Notes: generated by a model not told the origin, from the letters alone. A stretch of DNA of 27,166 bases from an uncultured Sphingopyxis sp. (GCA_936933955.1 CAKZIN010000002.1:1-27166), one strand, 5' to 3'. Shown: positions 16,723-24,475, counted from the first letter of the stretch. A program made the numbers and translations.

Positions 16723-17565
16723 TCAGGCCTCGGCCGGCTGCGCGTCTGCCACGGGCGCTTCGGCACCGGCATCGGCCGGCATTTCAGCAGCCTGCTGCTC
16801 CGCGGGGGCGTCCTCCGCGAGCGCGGCCTCGGCGGGCGGCTCGTCCATCGCGCCGATGTCGAAGCCCTGGTTCGCCATCTGGTCCTGCCCGCCGCGCGTC
16901 GCCGCCTTGGCGATCGCTTCGCAGTAGAGACGGATCGCGCGGCTCGCGTCGTCGTTCGCGGGAACCGGGAAGGCGATGCCGTCGGGCGACGCGTTCGAAT
17001 CGAGGATCGCGACGACCGGGATGCCGAGCGTATTGGCTTCCTTGATCGCCAGCATTTCCTTGTTGGCGTCGATGACGAACATCACGTCGGGGATGCCGCC
17101 CATGTCGCGGATACCGCCGAGGCTCGCTTCGAGCTTGTCGCGCTCGCGCGTCAGCTGCAGCGCTTCCTTCTTGGTGATGCCCGCTGCGCCGTCGGCCAGC
17201 TTCTCCTCAAGCGTCTTGAGGCGCTTGATCGAGTTGGCGATGGTCTTCCAGTTTGTGAGCATGCCGCCCAGCCAGCGGTGGTTGACGAAGTGCTGGCCCG
17301 ACTGGCGCGCGGCGTCCGCCACGGCCTCGCTCGCCTGACGCTTGGTGCCGACGAACAGCACCTTGCCACCGGCGGCGACGGTCGAGTTCACGAAGTCGAG
17401 CGCGCGCTGGAACAGCGGCACCGTCTGCGACAGGTCGAGGATGTGCACACCGTTGCGCTGGCCGAAGATGTACGGCTTCATGCGCGGGTTCCAGCGGTGG
17501 GTCTGGTGGCCGAAGTGCGCTCCGGCCTCGATCAATTGCTGCAGCGTGACGGTAGGGGCCGCCAT
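16723..17565 (-). CDS. rpsB: 30S ribosomal protein S2
   Basis: The 280-residue protein of the small ribosomal subunit has typical S2 motifs: LIEAGAHFGHQTHRWNPRM near the N-terminus, ILFVGTK-like KVLFVGTKRQAS, RWLGGMLTNWKTI, and PDVMFVIDANKE with VAILDSNASPD toward the C-terminus. It is longer than E. coli S2 (241 residues) because of an alanine- and acid-rich tail (about residues 240-280), common in alphaproteobacteria. The ATG at 17565 follows GGAAGG. It is the first gene of rpsB-tsf, with a candidate promoter at 17672-17700. Confidence 0.97.
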   Translation of the reverse strand: MAAPTVTLQQLIEAGAHFGHQTHRWNPRMKPYIFGQRNGVHILDLSQTVPLFQRALDFVNSTVAAGGKVLFVGTKRQASEAVADAARQSGQHFVNHRWLGGMLTNWKTIANSIKRLKTLEEKLADGAAGITKKEALQLTRERDKLEASLGGIRDMGGIPDVMFVIDANKEMLAIKEANTLGIPVVAILDSNASPDGIAFPVPANDDASRAIRLYCEAIAKAATRGGQDQMANQGFDIGAMDEPPAEAALAEDAPAEQQAAEMPADAGAEAPVADAQPAEA

Positions 17566-17643
17566 AGGTCATTTCCTTCCGGTTAGTCCGCTGGCGGGCG
17601 AGAACCACGAGCACCGAGAGGCGCGCCGCAGCACCGGTATGTA

Positions 17644-17660
17644 AACCCGCCATGTGGGTT
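17644..17660 (-). other. Small hairpin in the rpsB leader
   Basis: AACCC and GGGTT (17644-17648, 17656-17660) form a 5-pair stem with a 7-base loop, close to the predicted 5' end of the rpsB transcript. S2 represses its own leader in some bacteria; whether this element is part of such a site cannot be decided from one sequence. Confidence 0.25.
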
Positions 17661-17671
17661 GAACGCGCGCG

Positions 17672-17700
17672 CCTCTAACGGAAGCGGCACCGACGCGCAA
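17672..17700 (-). promoter_or_regulatory. Candidate promoter of rpsB-tsf
   Basis: On the minus strand TTGCGC (17695-17700) is followed after exactly 17 bases by TAGAGG (17672-17677), giving a leader of about 100 bases. The boxes match poorly to the E. coli consensus, but they share the TTG---N17-TARRGG pattern seen before psd, icd and atpI. Confidence 0.4.
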
Positions 17701-17748
17701 GGTCAGGGACCGACCTTCGTCGCTTGTGGCTCACCATTAGCACCGGCC

Positions 17749-17777
17749 TTGACAAGAAAAGCGGTTGAGAACATAAA
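17749..17777 (+). promoter_or_regulatory. Strong sigma-70-type promoter of the small membrane protein gene
   Basis: TTGACA (17749-17754) matches the -35 consensus perfectly, and CATAAA (17772-17777), with a 17-base spacer, matches four of six -10 positions. It is the best E. coli-like promoter seen in the window. Transcription would start near 17784 and leave a leader of about 87 bases before the ATG at 17871. Confidence 0.75.
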
Positions 17778-17783
17778 GTGAAC
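17769..17783 (+). promoter_or_regulatory. LexA box (GAAC-N7-GAAC) over the -10 element
   Basis: GAAC (17769-17772) and GAAC (17780-17783) are separated by ATAAAGT. Read on the other strand this is GTTC-N7-GTTC, the LexA operator of alphaproteobacteria. It covers the -10 box and the region just before the predicted start of transcription, where a bound repressor would block RNA polymerase. A further GAAC follows at 17787-17790. Position, A/T-rich spacer and promoter overlap make this much more convincing than a chance match. Confidence 0.75.
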
Positions 17784-17789
17784 ACGGAA

Positions 17790-17830
17790 CCGAAACTTTG
17801 TCTAAGCGATTGTTCCACGTCGAGTTTCGG
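17790..17830 (+). other. Stem-loop in the 5' leader of the LexA-box gene
   Basis: CCGAAACT (17790-17797) and AGTTTCGG (17823-17830) are perfect inverted repeats with a 25-base loop, placed right after the predicted start of transcription. GGAAC (17786-17790) and GTTCC (17812-17816) could pair instead, so two structures compete. The element could shape mRNA stability or translation. Confidence 0.45.
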
Positions 17831-17870
17831 AGGGGGCGATCGGATCGACAGCTTGTAAGGTGAAATTGTG

Positions 17871-18086
17871 ATGGCAAGTGTGCTGATCTCTCTGCTGTTC
17901 CTCGCGCTGGCTTTCGTTGGCGCGGCGATGATTGTCCGCGAGGTGGGCCGCCCGCTCGACCTCGCGTGGCAAGACTCCGCTGCCCGCGACGAGGCGCACG
18001 CCTGGGCGGTCGCGATCGCCGAGAGAGAGGCGGCTCGCGATAGGCGTGCGACGCCCGCGCGGTGGTCGGTGCCGGTGGTTGCCTAA
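17871..18086 (+). CDS. Small single-pass membrane protein, probably SOS-induced
   Basis: The 71-residue protein has one hydrophobic helix at the very N-terminus (about residues 3-22, VLISLLFLALAFVGAAMIV), followed by a charged tail of nearly 50 residues containing arginine-rich and acidic stretches (RDEAHAWAVAIAEREAARDRR). The tail is probably cytoplasmic. I do not recognise the family. The ATG at 17871 has AAGGTGA with a 7-base spacer; a GTG one codon earlier is possible. A strong promoter with an overlapping LexA box lies upstream, so expression should rise after DNA damage. Small one-helix proteins under LexA control that stop cell division are known elsewhere (SidA in Caulobacter, YneA in Bacillus); a similar role is inference only. 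Its stop codon overlaps that of convergent pssA (18083-18086). Confidence 0.75.
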   Translation: MASVLISLLFLALAFVGAAMIVREVGRPLDLAWQDSAARDEAHAWAVAIAEREAARDRRATPARWSVPVVA

Positions 18087-18898
18087 GTCGAGGTCGGGCG
18101 GGCGACGCCGACAGGTTGTTTCCCGCGCCGAACACGACCGTACGCCAGCGCCGCGAACGGGATGCACACGACATAGAGCAGCGTGAGTGCGGCAATCGTC
18201 CACCATGGCTCGCCAACCAACAGCGCGCCGACAATCCCCACCAGTGCGAGCGCGGGCAGGCGCCAACTTTGCGGGATACGGATGCTCGTCCAACTGTAGG
18301 TAGCGAGGCTGGAAATCAGCAGACCGGCGGTGATCGCGGTCCAGGGCATCACCAGCCACCAGCCACGAAGATTGTCAGCAATCCCCTCCGCGCCCATCGC
18401 CAGCCACAGAACGAGCGGCAACAAAACCATCCCGGCACCAGCCGGAGCGGGCACCCCGGTGTTGAAGCCCGCTGCCTTGCGCGGCTGATTCTCAACGTCG
18501 ATGTTCGAGTTGAAACGCGCCAGCCTCAGCGCCGCGCACAGCGCATGCGCCAAGGCCACTGTCCAGCCGAACTTGGGCGCGAACTGCAGCGACCACAGAT
18601 AGAGGATGACCGCCGGCGCGACCCCGAAGGCGATCACGTCGGAGAGCGAATCGAGCTCCGCCCCGAAGCGGCTGTTCGCCCGCAACATGCGCGCAACTCG
18701 CCCATCGACACCGTCGAGCATGGCCGCAACGACGATCGCCGCGACCGCCAGCTCCCACTGGTCGGAGATCGCGAAGCGCACCGCCGACAGGCCGAAGCAG
18801 AGCGCCAGCGCAGTAATCGCGTTGGGCACGAACGTCCGCAGCGGAATGCCGCGATAGGCGCGTGGGCGTCGCTCGCCGTGTCGCGGAGCCGTCTCCAT
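18083..18898 (-). CDS. pssA: CDP-diacylglycerol-serine O-phosphatidyltransferase
   Basis: The 271-residue membrane enzyme makes phosphatidylserine from CDP-diacylglycerol and serine. The CDP-alcohol phosphotransferase motif is complete: DGVDGRVARM then GAELDSLSD, with the aspartates spaced as D-G-x2-A-R-x8-G-x3-D-x3-D. Several hydrophobic segments follow. The ATG at 18898 lies one base after the psd stop; an upstream in-frame start would enter psd. Together with psd it makes phosphatidylethanolamine. Its TAG stop shares bases with the TAA of the convergent small membrane protein gene. Confidence 0.94.
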   Translation of the reverse strand: METAPRHGERRPRAYRGIPLRTFVPNAITALALCFGLSAVRFAISDQWELAVAAIVVAAMLDGVDGRVARMLRANSRFGAELDSLSDVIAFGVAPAVILYLWSLQFAPKFGWTVALAHALCAALRLARFNSNIDVENQPRKAAGFNTGVPAPAGAGMVLLPLVLWLAMGAEGIADNLRGWWLVMPWTAITAGLLISSLATYSWTSIRIPQSWRLPALALVGIVGALLVGEPWWTIAALTLLYVVCIPFAALAYGRVRRGKQPVGVARPTST

Positions 18899-18899
18899 C

Positions 18900-19736
18900 T
18901 CAGCCAGCAATCCCCTGGCGCGCCTCGCCGTCACCGATCCGGGCCAGAATGGTCTCGCCCGCGACCGTGCGCTGGCCGGACAGCACCATCGGCTGCGTTC
19001 CGACCGGCAGATAGACGTCGACCCGGCTACCGAAGCGGATCAGTCCGACGCGCTGGCCGACCTCTACCCGCTGGCCGGGCTTCACGAACCCGACGATCCG
19101 CCGCGCGACGAGTCCCGCGATTTGCGTGAAGCCGACCTTCACCCCGTCAGCGCGCTCGATCAGGAAATGCTGGCGCTCATTATCCTCACTCGCCTTGTCG
19201 AGCTCGGCGTTGAGGAACGCGCCCGCGACATAGTGGCGGCGGCTGACCGTCCCGCTGATCGGCGCGCGCTGGATATGCACGTCGAACACCGACATGAAGA
19301 TCGACACCCGCGTGACGCGCTCGTCGGACATGCCCCCGGGTCCGACCAGCTCCACCGGCGGTGCGGCGAGGTCGATCATGGTGATGAGCCCATCCGCAGG
19401 CGCGACGATCAGGCTAGGGTCGGCAGGCGTCGAGCGGATCGGATCGCGAAAGAATGCGGCAACCCACAGCGTCACTCCGGCCATCGGCCACGCCAGCGTC
19501 TCCCACGCCATCCACGCAAAGAACAGCGTCAGCGCGGCAGCGATGAGGAGGAAGCGTCGGCCCTCCGGGTGCACCGCGGGGCGCAGCCACCGAGCGCGCG
19601 CGCCTGGGCGGTTGGTGGGCGTCGGCAACTCGCTCGCCGGGTCTCTGGATGGGACAGGAGCCGCGTTGGCCGCGCCGTCGACCGAGGCGGCGGGCACCTC
19701 CGACGGGGGCGCATCGGGAAACAGGTCGTTGGGCAT
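18900..19736 (-). CDS. psd: Phosphatidylserine decarboxylase proenzyme, short type
   Basis: The 278-residue proenzyme decarboxylates phosphatidylserine to phosphatidylethanolamine. Self-cleavage should occur at FGS in RFGSRVDVYLP, turning Ser237 into the pyruvoyl group and leaving a small alpha chain of about 42 residues. Two hydrophobic stretches near residues 60-93 anchor it in the membrane, and MSVFDVHIQRAPI is conserved in the family. About 50 proline- and alanine-rich residues precede the first helix; a later start is possible, but the ATG at 19736 is the only ATG there. It sits one base ahead of pssA and is divergent from icd. Confidence 0.93.
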   Translation of the reverse strand: MPNDLFPDAPPSEVPAASVDGAANAAPVPSRDPASELPTPTNRPGARARWLRPAVHPEGRRFLLIAAALTLFFAWMAWETLAWPMAGVTLWVAAFFRDPIRSTPADPSLIVAPADGLITMIDLAAPPVELVGPGGMSDERVTRVSIFMSVFDVHIQRAPISGTVSRRHYVAGAFLNAELDKASEDNERQHFLIERADGVKVGFTQIAGLVARRIVGFVKPGQRVEVGQRVGLIRFGSRVDVYLPVGTQPMVLSGQRTVAGETILARIGDGEARQGIAG

Positions 19737-19772
19737 TCCACTCCGGGCGCGTCGCGCAATGTTGAAACGCTA

Positions 19773-19801
19773 CCCCTAGAGTGTCGCCGTGCCGCGCACA
19801 A
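19773..19801 (-). promoter_or_regulatory. Candidate promoter of psd-pssA
   Basis: On the minus strand TTGTGC (19796-19801) is followed after exactly 17 bases by TAGGGG (19773-19778), about 37 bases before the psd ATG. The pattern repeats that of the icd, atpI and rpsB candidates. Confidence 0.35.
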
Positions 19802-19825
19802 TGCGCCGCGCTGAACCTCGACCGG

Positions 19826-19854
19826 TTGCGCACCCCCCGCCTGCGCCGTAAGGG
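19826..19854 (+). promoter_or_regulatory. Candidate promoter of icd
   Basis: TTGCGC (19826-19831) is followed after exactly 17 bases by TAAGGG (19849-19854), about 87 bases before the icd ATG. A small hairpin, CGGCC-TGAA-GGCCG (19881-19894), lies in the predicted leader; it has no T-run. Confidence 0.35.
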
Positions 19855-19941
19855 CGCGGGCAATCTTTCGCGCGTCGGGACGGCCTGAAGGCCGCCGCAA
19901 CCCCCCACGCGCACTGGCTTCGAACGAGAGAGTGGGATCGC

Positions 19942-21162
19942 ATGGCGAAGATCAAGGTCAAGAATCCGGTCGTGGAGCTCGACGGCGATGAAATGACGCG
20001 GATCATCTGGCAGTGGATCCGCGAGCGGCTGATCCTCCCCTACCTCGACATCGACCTCAAATATTACGACCTCGGCGTCGAATATCGCGATGCGACCGCG
20101 GACAAGGTGACGGTCGATGCGGCCAACGCGATCAAGGAGCATGGCGTCGGCGTCAAATGCGCGACGATCACCCCCGATGAGGCGCGGGTCGAGGAATTCC
20201 ACCTCAAGAAAATGTGGAAGTCGCCCAACGGCACGATCCGCAACATCCTCGGCGGCGTCGTTTTCCGCGAGCCGATCGTCATCGAGAACGTTCCGCGCCT
20301 CATCCCCGGCTGGACCCACCCGATCGTGGTCGGCCGTCACGCGTTCGGCGACCAGTATAAGGCGACCGACTTCCTCGTCCCCGGCCCCGGCAAGCTGCGA
20401 CTGGTTTGGGAAGGCGACAATGGCGACAAGATCGACGAGGAGGTGTTCCACTTCCCCTCGAGCGGCGTCGCGATGGGGATGTACAACCTCGACGAATCGA
20501 TCCGCGATTTCGCGCGCGCGTGCATGAACTATGCGGTGGGTCGCGGCTGGCCGCTGTACCTTTCGACCAAGAACACCATCCTCAAGGCCTATGACGGGCG
20601 CTTCAAGGACATCTTTCAGGAAGTGTTCGAGGCGGAGTTCGCCGACAAGTTCAAGGCGGCTGGCACCGTCTTCGAACACCGTCTGATCGACGACATGGTC
20701 GCCTCCGCGCTCAAGTGGAACGGCAAGTTCGTCTGGGCCTGCAAGAATTACGACGGCGACGTGCAGTCGGACCAGGTCGCGCAGGGCTTCGGCTCGCTCG
20801 GCCTGATGACGTCGGTGTTGCTCTCCCCCGATGGCAAGACGGTCGAGGCGGAGGCGGCGCACGGCACCGTCACCCGCCACTATCGCCAGCACCAGCAGGG
20901 CAAGGCGACTTCGACCAACCCGATCGCCTCGATCTTCGCCTGGACGCAGGGTCTCAGCTATCGCGGCAAGTTCGATGGCACGCCGGACGTCACCCGCTTT
21001 GCGGAAACGCTCGAACAGGTGTGCATCAAGACCGTCGAAGCCGGCGACATGACCAAGGACCTCGCCATCTTGATCGGCCCCGACCAGCGTTGGCTGACGA
21101 CCGAGCAGTTCTTCGAAAAGATCGTGCAGAACCTCGAGACTGAGATGGGCGCCTGGCAGTAA
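19942..21162 (+). CDS. icd: Isocitrate dehydrogenase, NADP-dependent, eukaryote-like homodimeric type
   Basis: The 406-residue enzyme oxidises isocitrate to 2-oxoglutarate with NADP in the TCA cycle. It starts KVKNPVVELDGDEMTRIIW, as in the dimeric type II family shared with eukaryotes, unlike E. coli Icd. KSPNGTIRNILGG holds the substrate-binding serine, CKNYDGDVQSDQVAQGFG is the isocitrate/isopropylmalate dehydrogenase signature with metal-binding aspartates, and EAAHGTVTRHYRQHQQG lies in the NADP site. The ATG at 19942 follows a purine-rich GAGAGAGTGGG. It stands alone and is convergent with uvrC, separated by a large palindrome. Succinyl-CoA from the propionyl-CoA operon enters the same cycle. 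Confidence 0.97.
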   Translation: MAKIKVKNPVVELDGDEMTRIIWQWIRERLILPYLDIDLKYYDLGVEYRDATADKVTVDAANAIKEHGVGVKCATITPDEARVEEFHLKKMWKSPNGTIRNILGGVVFREPIVIENVPRLIPGWTHPIVVGRHAFGDQYKATDFLVPGPGKLRLVWEGDNGDKIDEEVFHFPSSGVAMGMYNLDESIRDFARACMNYAVGRGWPLYLSTKNTILKAYDGRFKDIFQEVFEAEFADKFKAAGTVFEHRLIDDMVASALKWNGKFVWACKNYDGDVQSDQVAQGFGSLGLMTSVLLSPDGKTVEAEAAHGTVTRHYRQHQQGKATSTNPIASIFAWTQGLSYRGKFDGTPDVTRFAETLEQVCIKTVEAGDMTKDLAILIGPDQRWLTTEQFFEKIVQNLETEMGAWQ

Positions 21163-21221
21163 CGAGCGGGTTGCGCCGAGCGTAGTCGCGCACGGCCAGC
21201 CCTCCGTTCGCACACATTTGT

Positions 21222-21296
21222 GCTCCTGCGAAAGCAGGAGCCTAGGGCCATCTAGAGCAGCGCTATGGCGCCCTGGGCTCCTGCTTTCGCAGGAGC
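21222..21296. repeat. Double palindrome of GCTCCTGC type (REP-like), icd/uvrC junction
   Basis: Two 27-base arms (21222-21248 and 21270-21296) are inverted copies with one mismatch, around a 21-base centre. Each arm contains its own perfect hairpin, GCTCCTGC-GAAA-GCAGGAGC on the left and the complement with a TTTC loop on the right. The whole can therefore fold as one long stem or as two stem-loops. Such units are common as dispersed repeats in sphingomonad genomes (recollection, not checked here). Between convergent icd and uvrC it may also end transcription from both sides or protect the 3' ends of mRNA. The remaining bases of the gap hold no gene. Confidence 0.85.
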
Positions 21297-21375
21297 GCTT
21301 TGTGGCGAGGATTAGCGCCTGCCTGACGCCTTTTCCGGCCTCCGCTTGAGCACCTTGGGAACGCCGCGCGACCTC

Positions 21376-23295
21376 CTAAGGATGGTAGAAGTCATGCACT
21401 GCCTGCGCGGTCGCCGCGTTGACGCCGGGGGCCTTGCGTAGATCCTCGAGGCTCGCCGCGCGCACGGCCCGGGCGGTGCCGAAGTGCATCAGGAGCGCCT
21501 TCTTTCGCGCCGGACCGATGCCGGGAACCTCGTCCAACGGCGAACTGGTGAGCGACTTGGCCCGCTTCTGCCGGTGTGCGCCGACCGCAAAGCGGTGCGC
21601 CTCGTCGCGCAGCCGCTGGACGTGGAACAGCACCGGGTGGTTCGGCGGCAGCGTAATCTCGCGCCCGTCGGGGAGGTGAAACACCTCGCGCCCCTCGCGC
21701 CCGTGGTGCGGGCCCTTGGCGACGCCGACCAGCGCCACATCCTCGACCCCAATCGCCTCCAGCGTCGCGCGCGCGGCGGAGAGCTGGCCCTTGCCGCCGT
21801 CGATCAGCACCAGGTCGGGCCATTCGCCCTTCTCGCGGTCCGGATCCTCGGCCATGGCGCGGGTGAAGCGGCGCTCGAACACCTCGCGCATCATGGCGAA
21901 GTCGTCACCCGGCACCGTTTCCGCGCGGCGGATGTTCCATTTGCGGTAAGCACCCTTGGTGAAGCCCTCCGGCCCCGCGACAATCATCGCGCCGACGGCG
22001 TTGGTGCCCTGAATGTGGCTGTTGTCGTAAACCTCGATCCGTTGCGGTGGCGCGTCGAGGTCGAACAGGCCCGCCAGCTGGTCGAGCAGCGAGGCCTGCG
22101 TCGAACTTTGCGCCACCTTGCGTTCGAGCGATTCGACCGCGTTGCGCTGCGCCTGTTGCAGCAGCCGCAGCCGATCGCCGCGCTGCGGCACGCTGATCTG
22201 CACGCGACGCCCGGCGAGTTCGGTCAGCGCTTCGGCCAGCAGCTCGCAGCCCTCAGGCTCGCGGTCGACCAGCAGCAGCTTGGGCGGGGGCACGCCGTCA
22301 TAGAACTGCACGAGAAAGCTCGCGAGGATCGCATCGTCGCCGACGTCTTGTGTGTGCGCCGGAAAGAAGCTGCGATGGCCCCAATTCTGCCCGCCGCGGA
22401 TGAAGAATGCCTCGATGCAGACCGCGCCGCCCTTCCCCGCCATCGCGAAGACATCGACGTCGCCCAAACCTTCGGCGTTGATCGCCTGGCTGCCCTGGAT
22501 GAAGGTCAACGCGCGCAGGCGGTCGCGATAGACCGCGGCGAGCTCGTAATCCTGCCCTTCCGCCGCCGCGGCCATCGCCGCGCCGAGCTTTTCCTGCGTG
22601 CGCGTCGATTTGCCAGCGAGGAACTGGCGCGCATCGTCGACCAGCTCGTCATAGGCAGGTTTGTCGATGCGACCGACACACGGCGCCGAGCAGCGCTTGA
22701 TCTGGTAGAGCAGACATGGCCGGTCACGATTGGCGAAGAAGCTGTCGGTGCAGCTCCGCAACAAGAACAGCTTCTGTAGCGCGTTGAGCGTGCGGTTGAC
22801 CGACCCGGCGCTGGCGAACGGCCCGAAATATTGCCCCTTCGCCCGCCGCGCGCCGCGGTGCTTCTGGACGCGCGGGAAGGCGTGATCGGCGCGCAGCAGG
22901 ATGAAGGGGAAGCTTTTGTCGTCGCGCAGCAGGACGTTGTAGGGCGGGCGGTAGCGTTTGATCAGCTGCGCCTCGAGCAGCAGCGCCTCCGCCTCGCTCG
23001 CGGTGACGACGATCTCCATGCCGCGCGTCTGCGAGACCATGCGACGCAGCCGATTGGTCAGCCGCGCGACCTGGGTGTAATTGGTGACCCGGTTCTTGAG
23101 CGCGCGCGCCTTGCCGACGTAAAGCACTTCGCCGCGGGCATCGAGCATTCGGTAGACGCCGGGGACAGGACGCAGCGTCTTCACCGTAGCGCGGATCGCC
23201 TCGACGCCAGCCTCGATGTCGGGTTTGCCCTCACCGCGGACGGTGAAAGTGGAGCGCTCCTCCTGAAAACGGTCGGGGGCGCCGGGCTGGTCCAT
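21376..23295 (-). CDS. uvrC: Excinuclease ABC subunit C
   Basis: The 639-residue nuclease makes both incisions in UvrABC nucleotide excision repair. Its N-terminal GIY-YIG domain is PGVYRMLDARGEVLYVGKAR. A cysteine cluster (CLLYQIKRCSAPC) and a UVR domain (EGQDYELAAVYRDRL) for UvrB contact follow, then an RNase H-like nuclease domain (EVYDNSHIQGTNAVGAMIV, LVLIDGGKGQLSAA) and C-terminal helix-hairpin-helix motifs (LDEVPGIGPARKKALL and LRKAPGVNAATAQAV). The ATG at 23295 was chosen over a TTG 54 bases upstream because that extension looks unrelated. No LexA box was seen before it. It follows atpF by 57 bases and could be co-transcribed with the F0 genes. Confidence 0.95.
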   Translation of the reverse strand: MDQPGAPDRFQEERSTFTVRGEGKPDIEAGVEAIRATVKTLRPVPGVYRMLDARGEVLYVGKARALKNRVTNYTQVARLTNRLRRMVSQTRGMEIVVTASEAEALLLEAQLIKRYRPPYNVLLRDDKSFPFILLRADHAFPRVQKHRGARRAKGQYFGPFASAGSVNRTLNALQKLFLLRSCTDSFFANRDRPCLLYQIKRCSAPCVGRIDKPAYDELVDDARQFLAGKSTRTQEKLGAAMAAAAEGQDYELAAVYRDRLRALTFIQGSQAINAEGLGDVDVFAMAGKGGAVCIEAFFIRGGQNWGHRSFFPAHTQDVGDDAILASFLVQFYDGVPPPKLLLVDREPEGCELLAEALTELAGRRVQISVPQRGDRLRLLQQAQRNAVESLERKVAQSSTQASLLDQLAGLFDLDAPPQRIEVYDNSHIQGTNAVGAMIVAGPEGFTKGAYRKWNIRRAETVPGDDFAMMREVFERRFTRAMAEDPDREKGEWPDLVLIDGGKGQLSAARATLEAIGVEDVALVGVAKGPHHGREGREVFHLPDGREITLPPNHPVLFHVQRLRDEAHRFAVGAHRQKRAKSLTSSPLDEVPGIGPARKKALLMHFGTARAVRAASLEDLRKAPGVNAATAQAVHDFYHP

Positions 23296-23352
23296 GTTGC
23301 CGAGATAGCGACCCACCGCACCCCGTCCAAGGGGCGCGGTGTGGGTCAAACG

Positions 23353-23982
23353 TCAGAGCTTGGCGAGGTCCGCGATCGAGCGATCGACGATAGCGTCGCG
23401 CGAAGCCGCGCCGTGACCGCTGGCGATAAGCTGCTGCGCGGCGCCCACCGCGGCGCGGCTGGCGGTGGCGCGGACTTCGGCAACCGCGGCGCGTTCGGCG
23501 GCGGCGATGCGCTGCTCGGCCATCGTCTGGCGGCGAGCAACCAGCGCCTCCGCGTCGGTTTGCGCTTTGGCGACGAGCGCGTCAGCCTCTTCCTGCGCGC
23601 GAGCCCGCATATTCGCGGTTTCGCTGTCGAGCGCTGACAGCTTGACCTGATATTCGCCGCGCAGTGCTTCAGCCTCGGCGCGCAGCTTGGCCGCGTCATC
23701 GAGTTGCGCCTTGATCGCCTCGATACGCCCGTCGAGCATGCGCCCGATCATCGCCGGGACCTTTTTCCACAGCATGATGGCGATCAGAGCCAGCATCGCC
23801 AGCGACACAATCACCGTCGCATTGAGGACGCCACCAATGGAGGGGTCTGCGTGCGTTTCCGCCGGACCGTGAGCCGGAGCCTCGGTATGCGCGGTCGTAA
23901 TGGTCGCGGTCGTCTCGTCCTGAACAGGCGCGGCCCCGGGAACGGGAGTCGTGGCGACGGCAAAGATCGTCGAATCAACCAT
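23353..23982 (-). CDS. atpF: ATP synthase F0 subunit b
   Basis: The 209-residue protein is a peripheral-stalk subunit. After about 45 alanine/proline/threonine-rich residues comes one membrane helix (NATVIVSLAMLALIAIMLW), then a long alanine-, glutamate- and arginine-rich coiled coil. The related upstream gene is the b' subunit; the one with the longer N-terminal tail and following b' in gene order is taken as b, as in other alphaproteobacteria. The two could be named the other way round. Its ATG overlaps the b' stop by 8 bases (23975-23982), with GAAGG about 9 bases upstream. It is the last gene of the F0 operon. Confidence 0.88.
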   Translation of the reverse strand: MVDSTIFAVATTPVPGAAPVQDETTATITTAHTEAPAHGPAETHADPSIGGVLNATVIVSLAMLALIAIMLWKKVPAMIGRMLDGRIEAIKAQLDDAAKLRAEAEALRGEYQVKLSALDSETANMRARAQEEADALVAKAQTDAEALVARRQTMAEQRIAAAERAAVAEVRATASRAAVGAAQQLIASGHGAASRDAIVDRSIADLAKL

Positions 23983-24475
23983 GGAGATGTGCCTTCACCG
24001 CATTACGCGCCACGTCGGCATCGACCGGCTGGCCGGTGAGCCGCTGCACGACGTCCTGCGTCGCTTCGACGGCAACGCCCTCCACCTCGCGCAGGGCGTT
24101 GCTCTTGGCGTCGGCGATGCCACGCTCGGCTTCGGCCATGCGCGTGTCGAGCCCGGCATCGACCTCCGCCAGGCGCGCCTCGGTGCGCTTGGCGGCGTCT
24201 TCCTTGGCGCGGTTGACCAGCGCCTGCGCATCGGCGCGAGCGGCGTTCTGGCGCTGGCGCCAATCGTCCTCGGCCGCGTCGGCGGCGTCACGCGCGGCCT
24301 TGGCGGCAGCGAGGTTGTCGGCGATGGTGCGGTCGCGCAGGTCGACCGTCGACATCACCTTGGGCACCATCCCGCGACCGACGACGAAGAACAGCCCGCC
24401 GAACACCAGCAACAGCCAGAAGATCTGCGAGATCAGATACCAGCTGTCTTCCGTCAGCTGACCAATCTGAGGCAT
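23975..24475 (-). CDS. atpF': ATP synthase F0 subunit b'
   Basis: The 166-residue protein has an N-terminal membrane helix (ISQIFWLLLVFGGLFFVV) starting at about residue 15, then a coiled coil (from STVDLRDRTIADNL) full of alanine, arginine and aspartate. MPQIGQL at the start is typical of b' in alphaproteobacteria. It pairs with subunit b to form the stator stalk that holds F1 against F0. It sits between atpE and atpF and overlaps atpF by 8 bases. Having two different b subunits is characteristic of photosynthetic bacteria and alphaproteobacteria. Confidence 0.9.
   Translation of the reverse strand: MPQIGQLTEDSWYLISQIFWLLLVFGGLFFVVGRGMVPKVMSTVDLRDRTIADNLAAAKAARDAADAAEDDWRQRQNAARADAQALVNRAKEDAAKRTEARLAEVDAGLDTRMAEAERGIADAKSNALREVEGVAVEATQDVVQRLTGQPVDADVARNAVKAHLHG

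Noticed and set aside
19881..19894. CGGCC-TGAA-GGCCG hairpin before icd as a terminator or riboswitch
   Set aside because: Five pairs only and no T-run; too small to call more than a leader hairpin.
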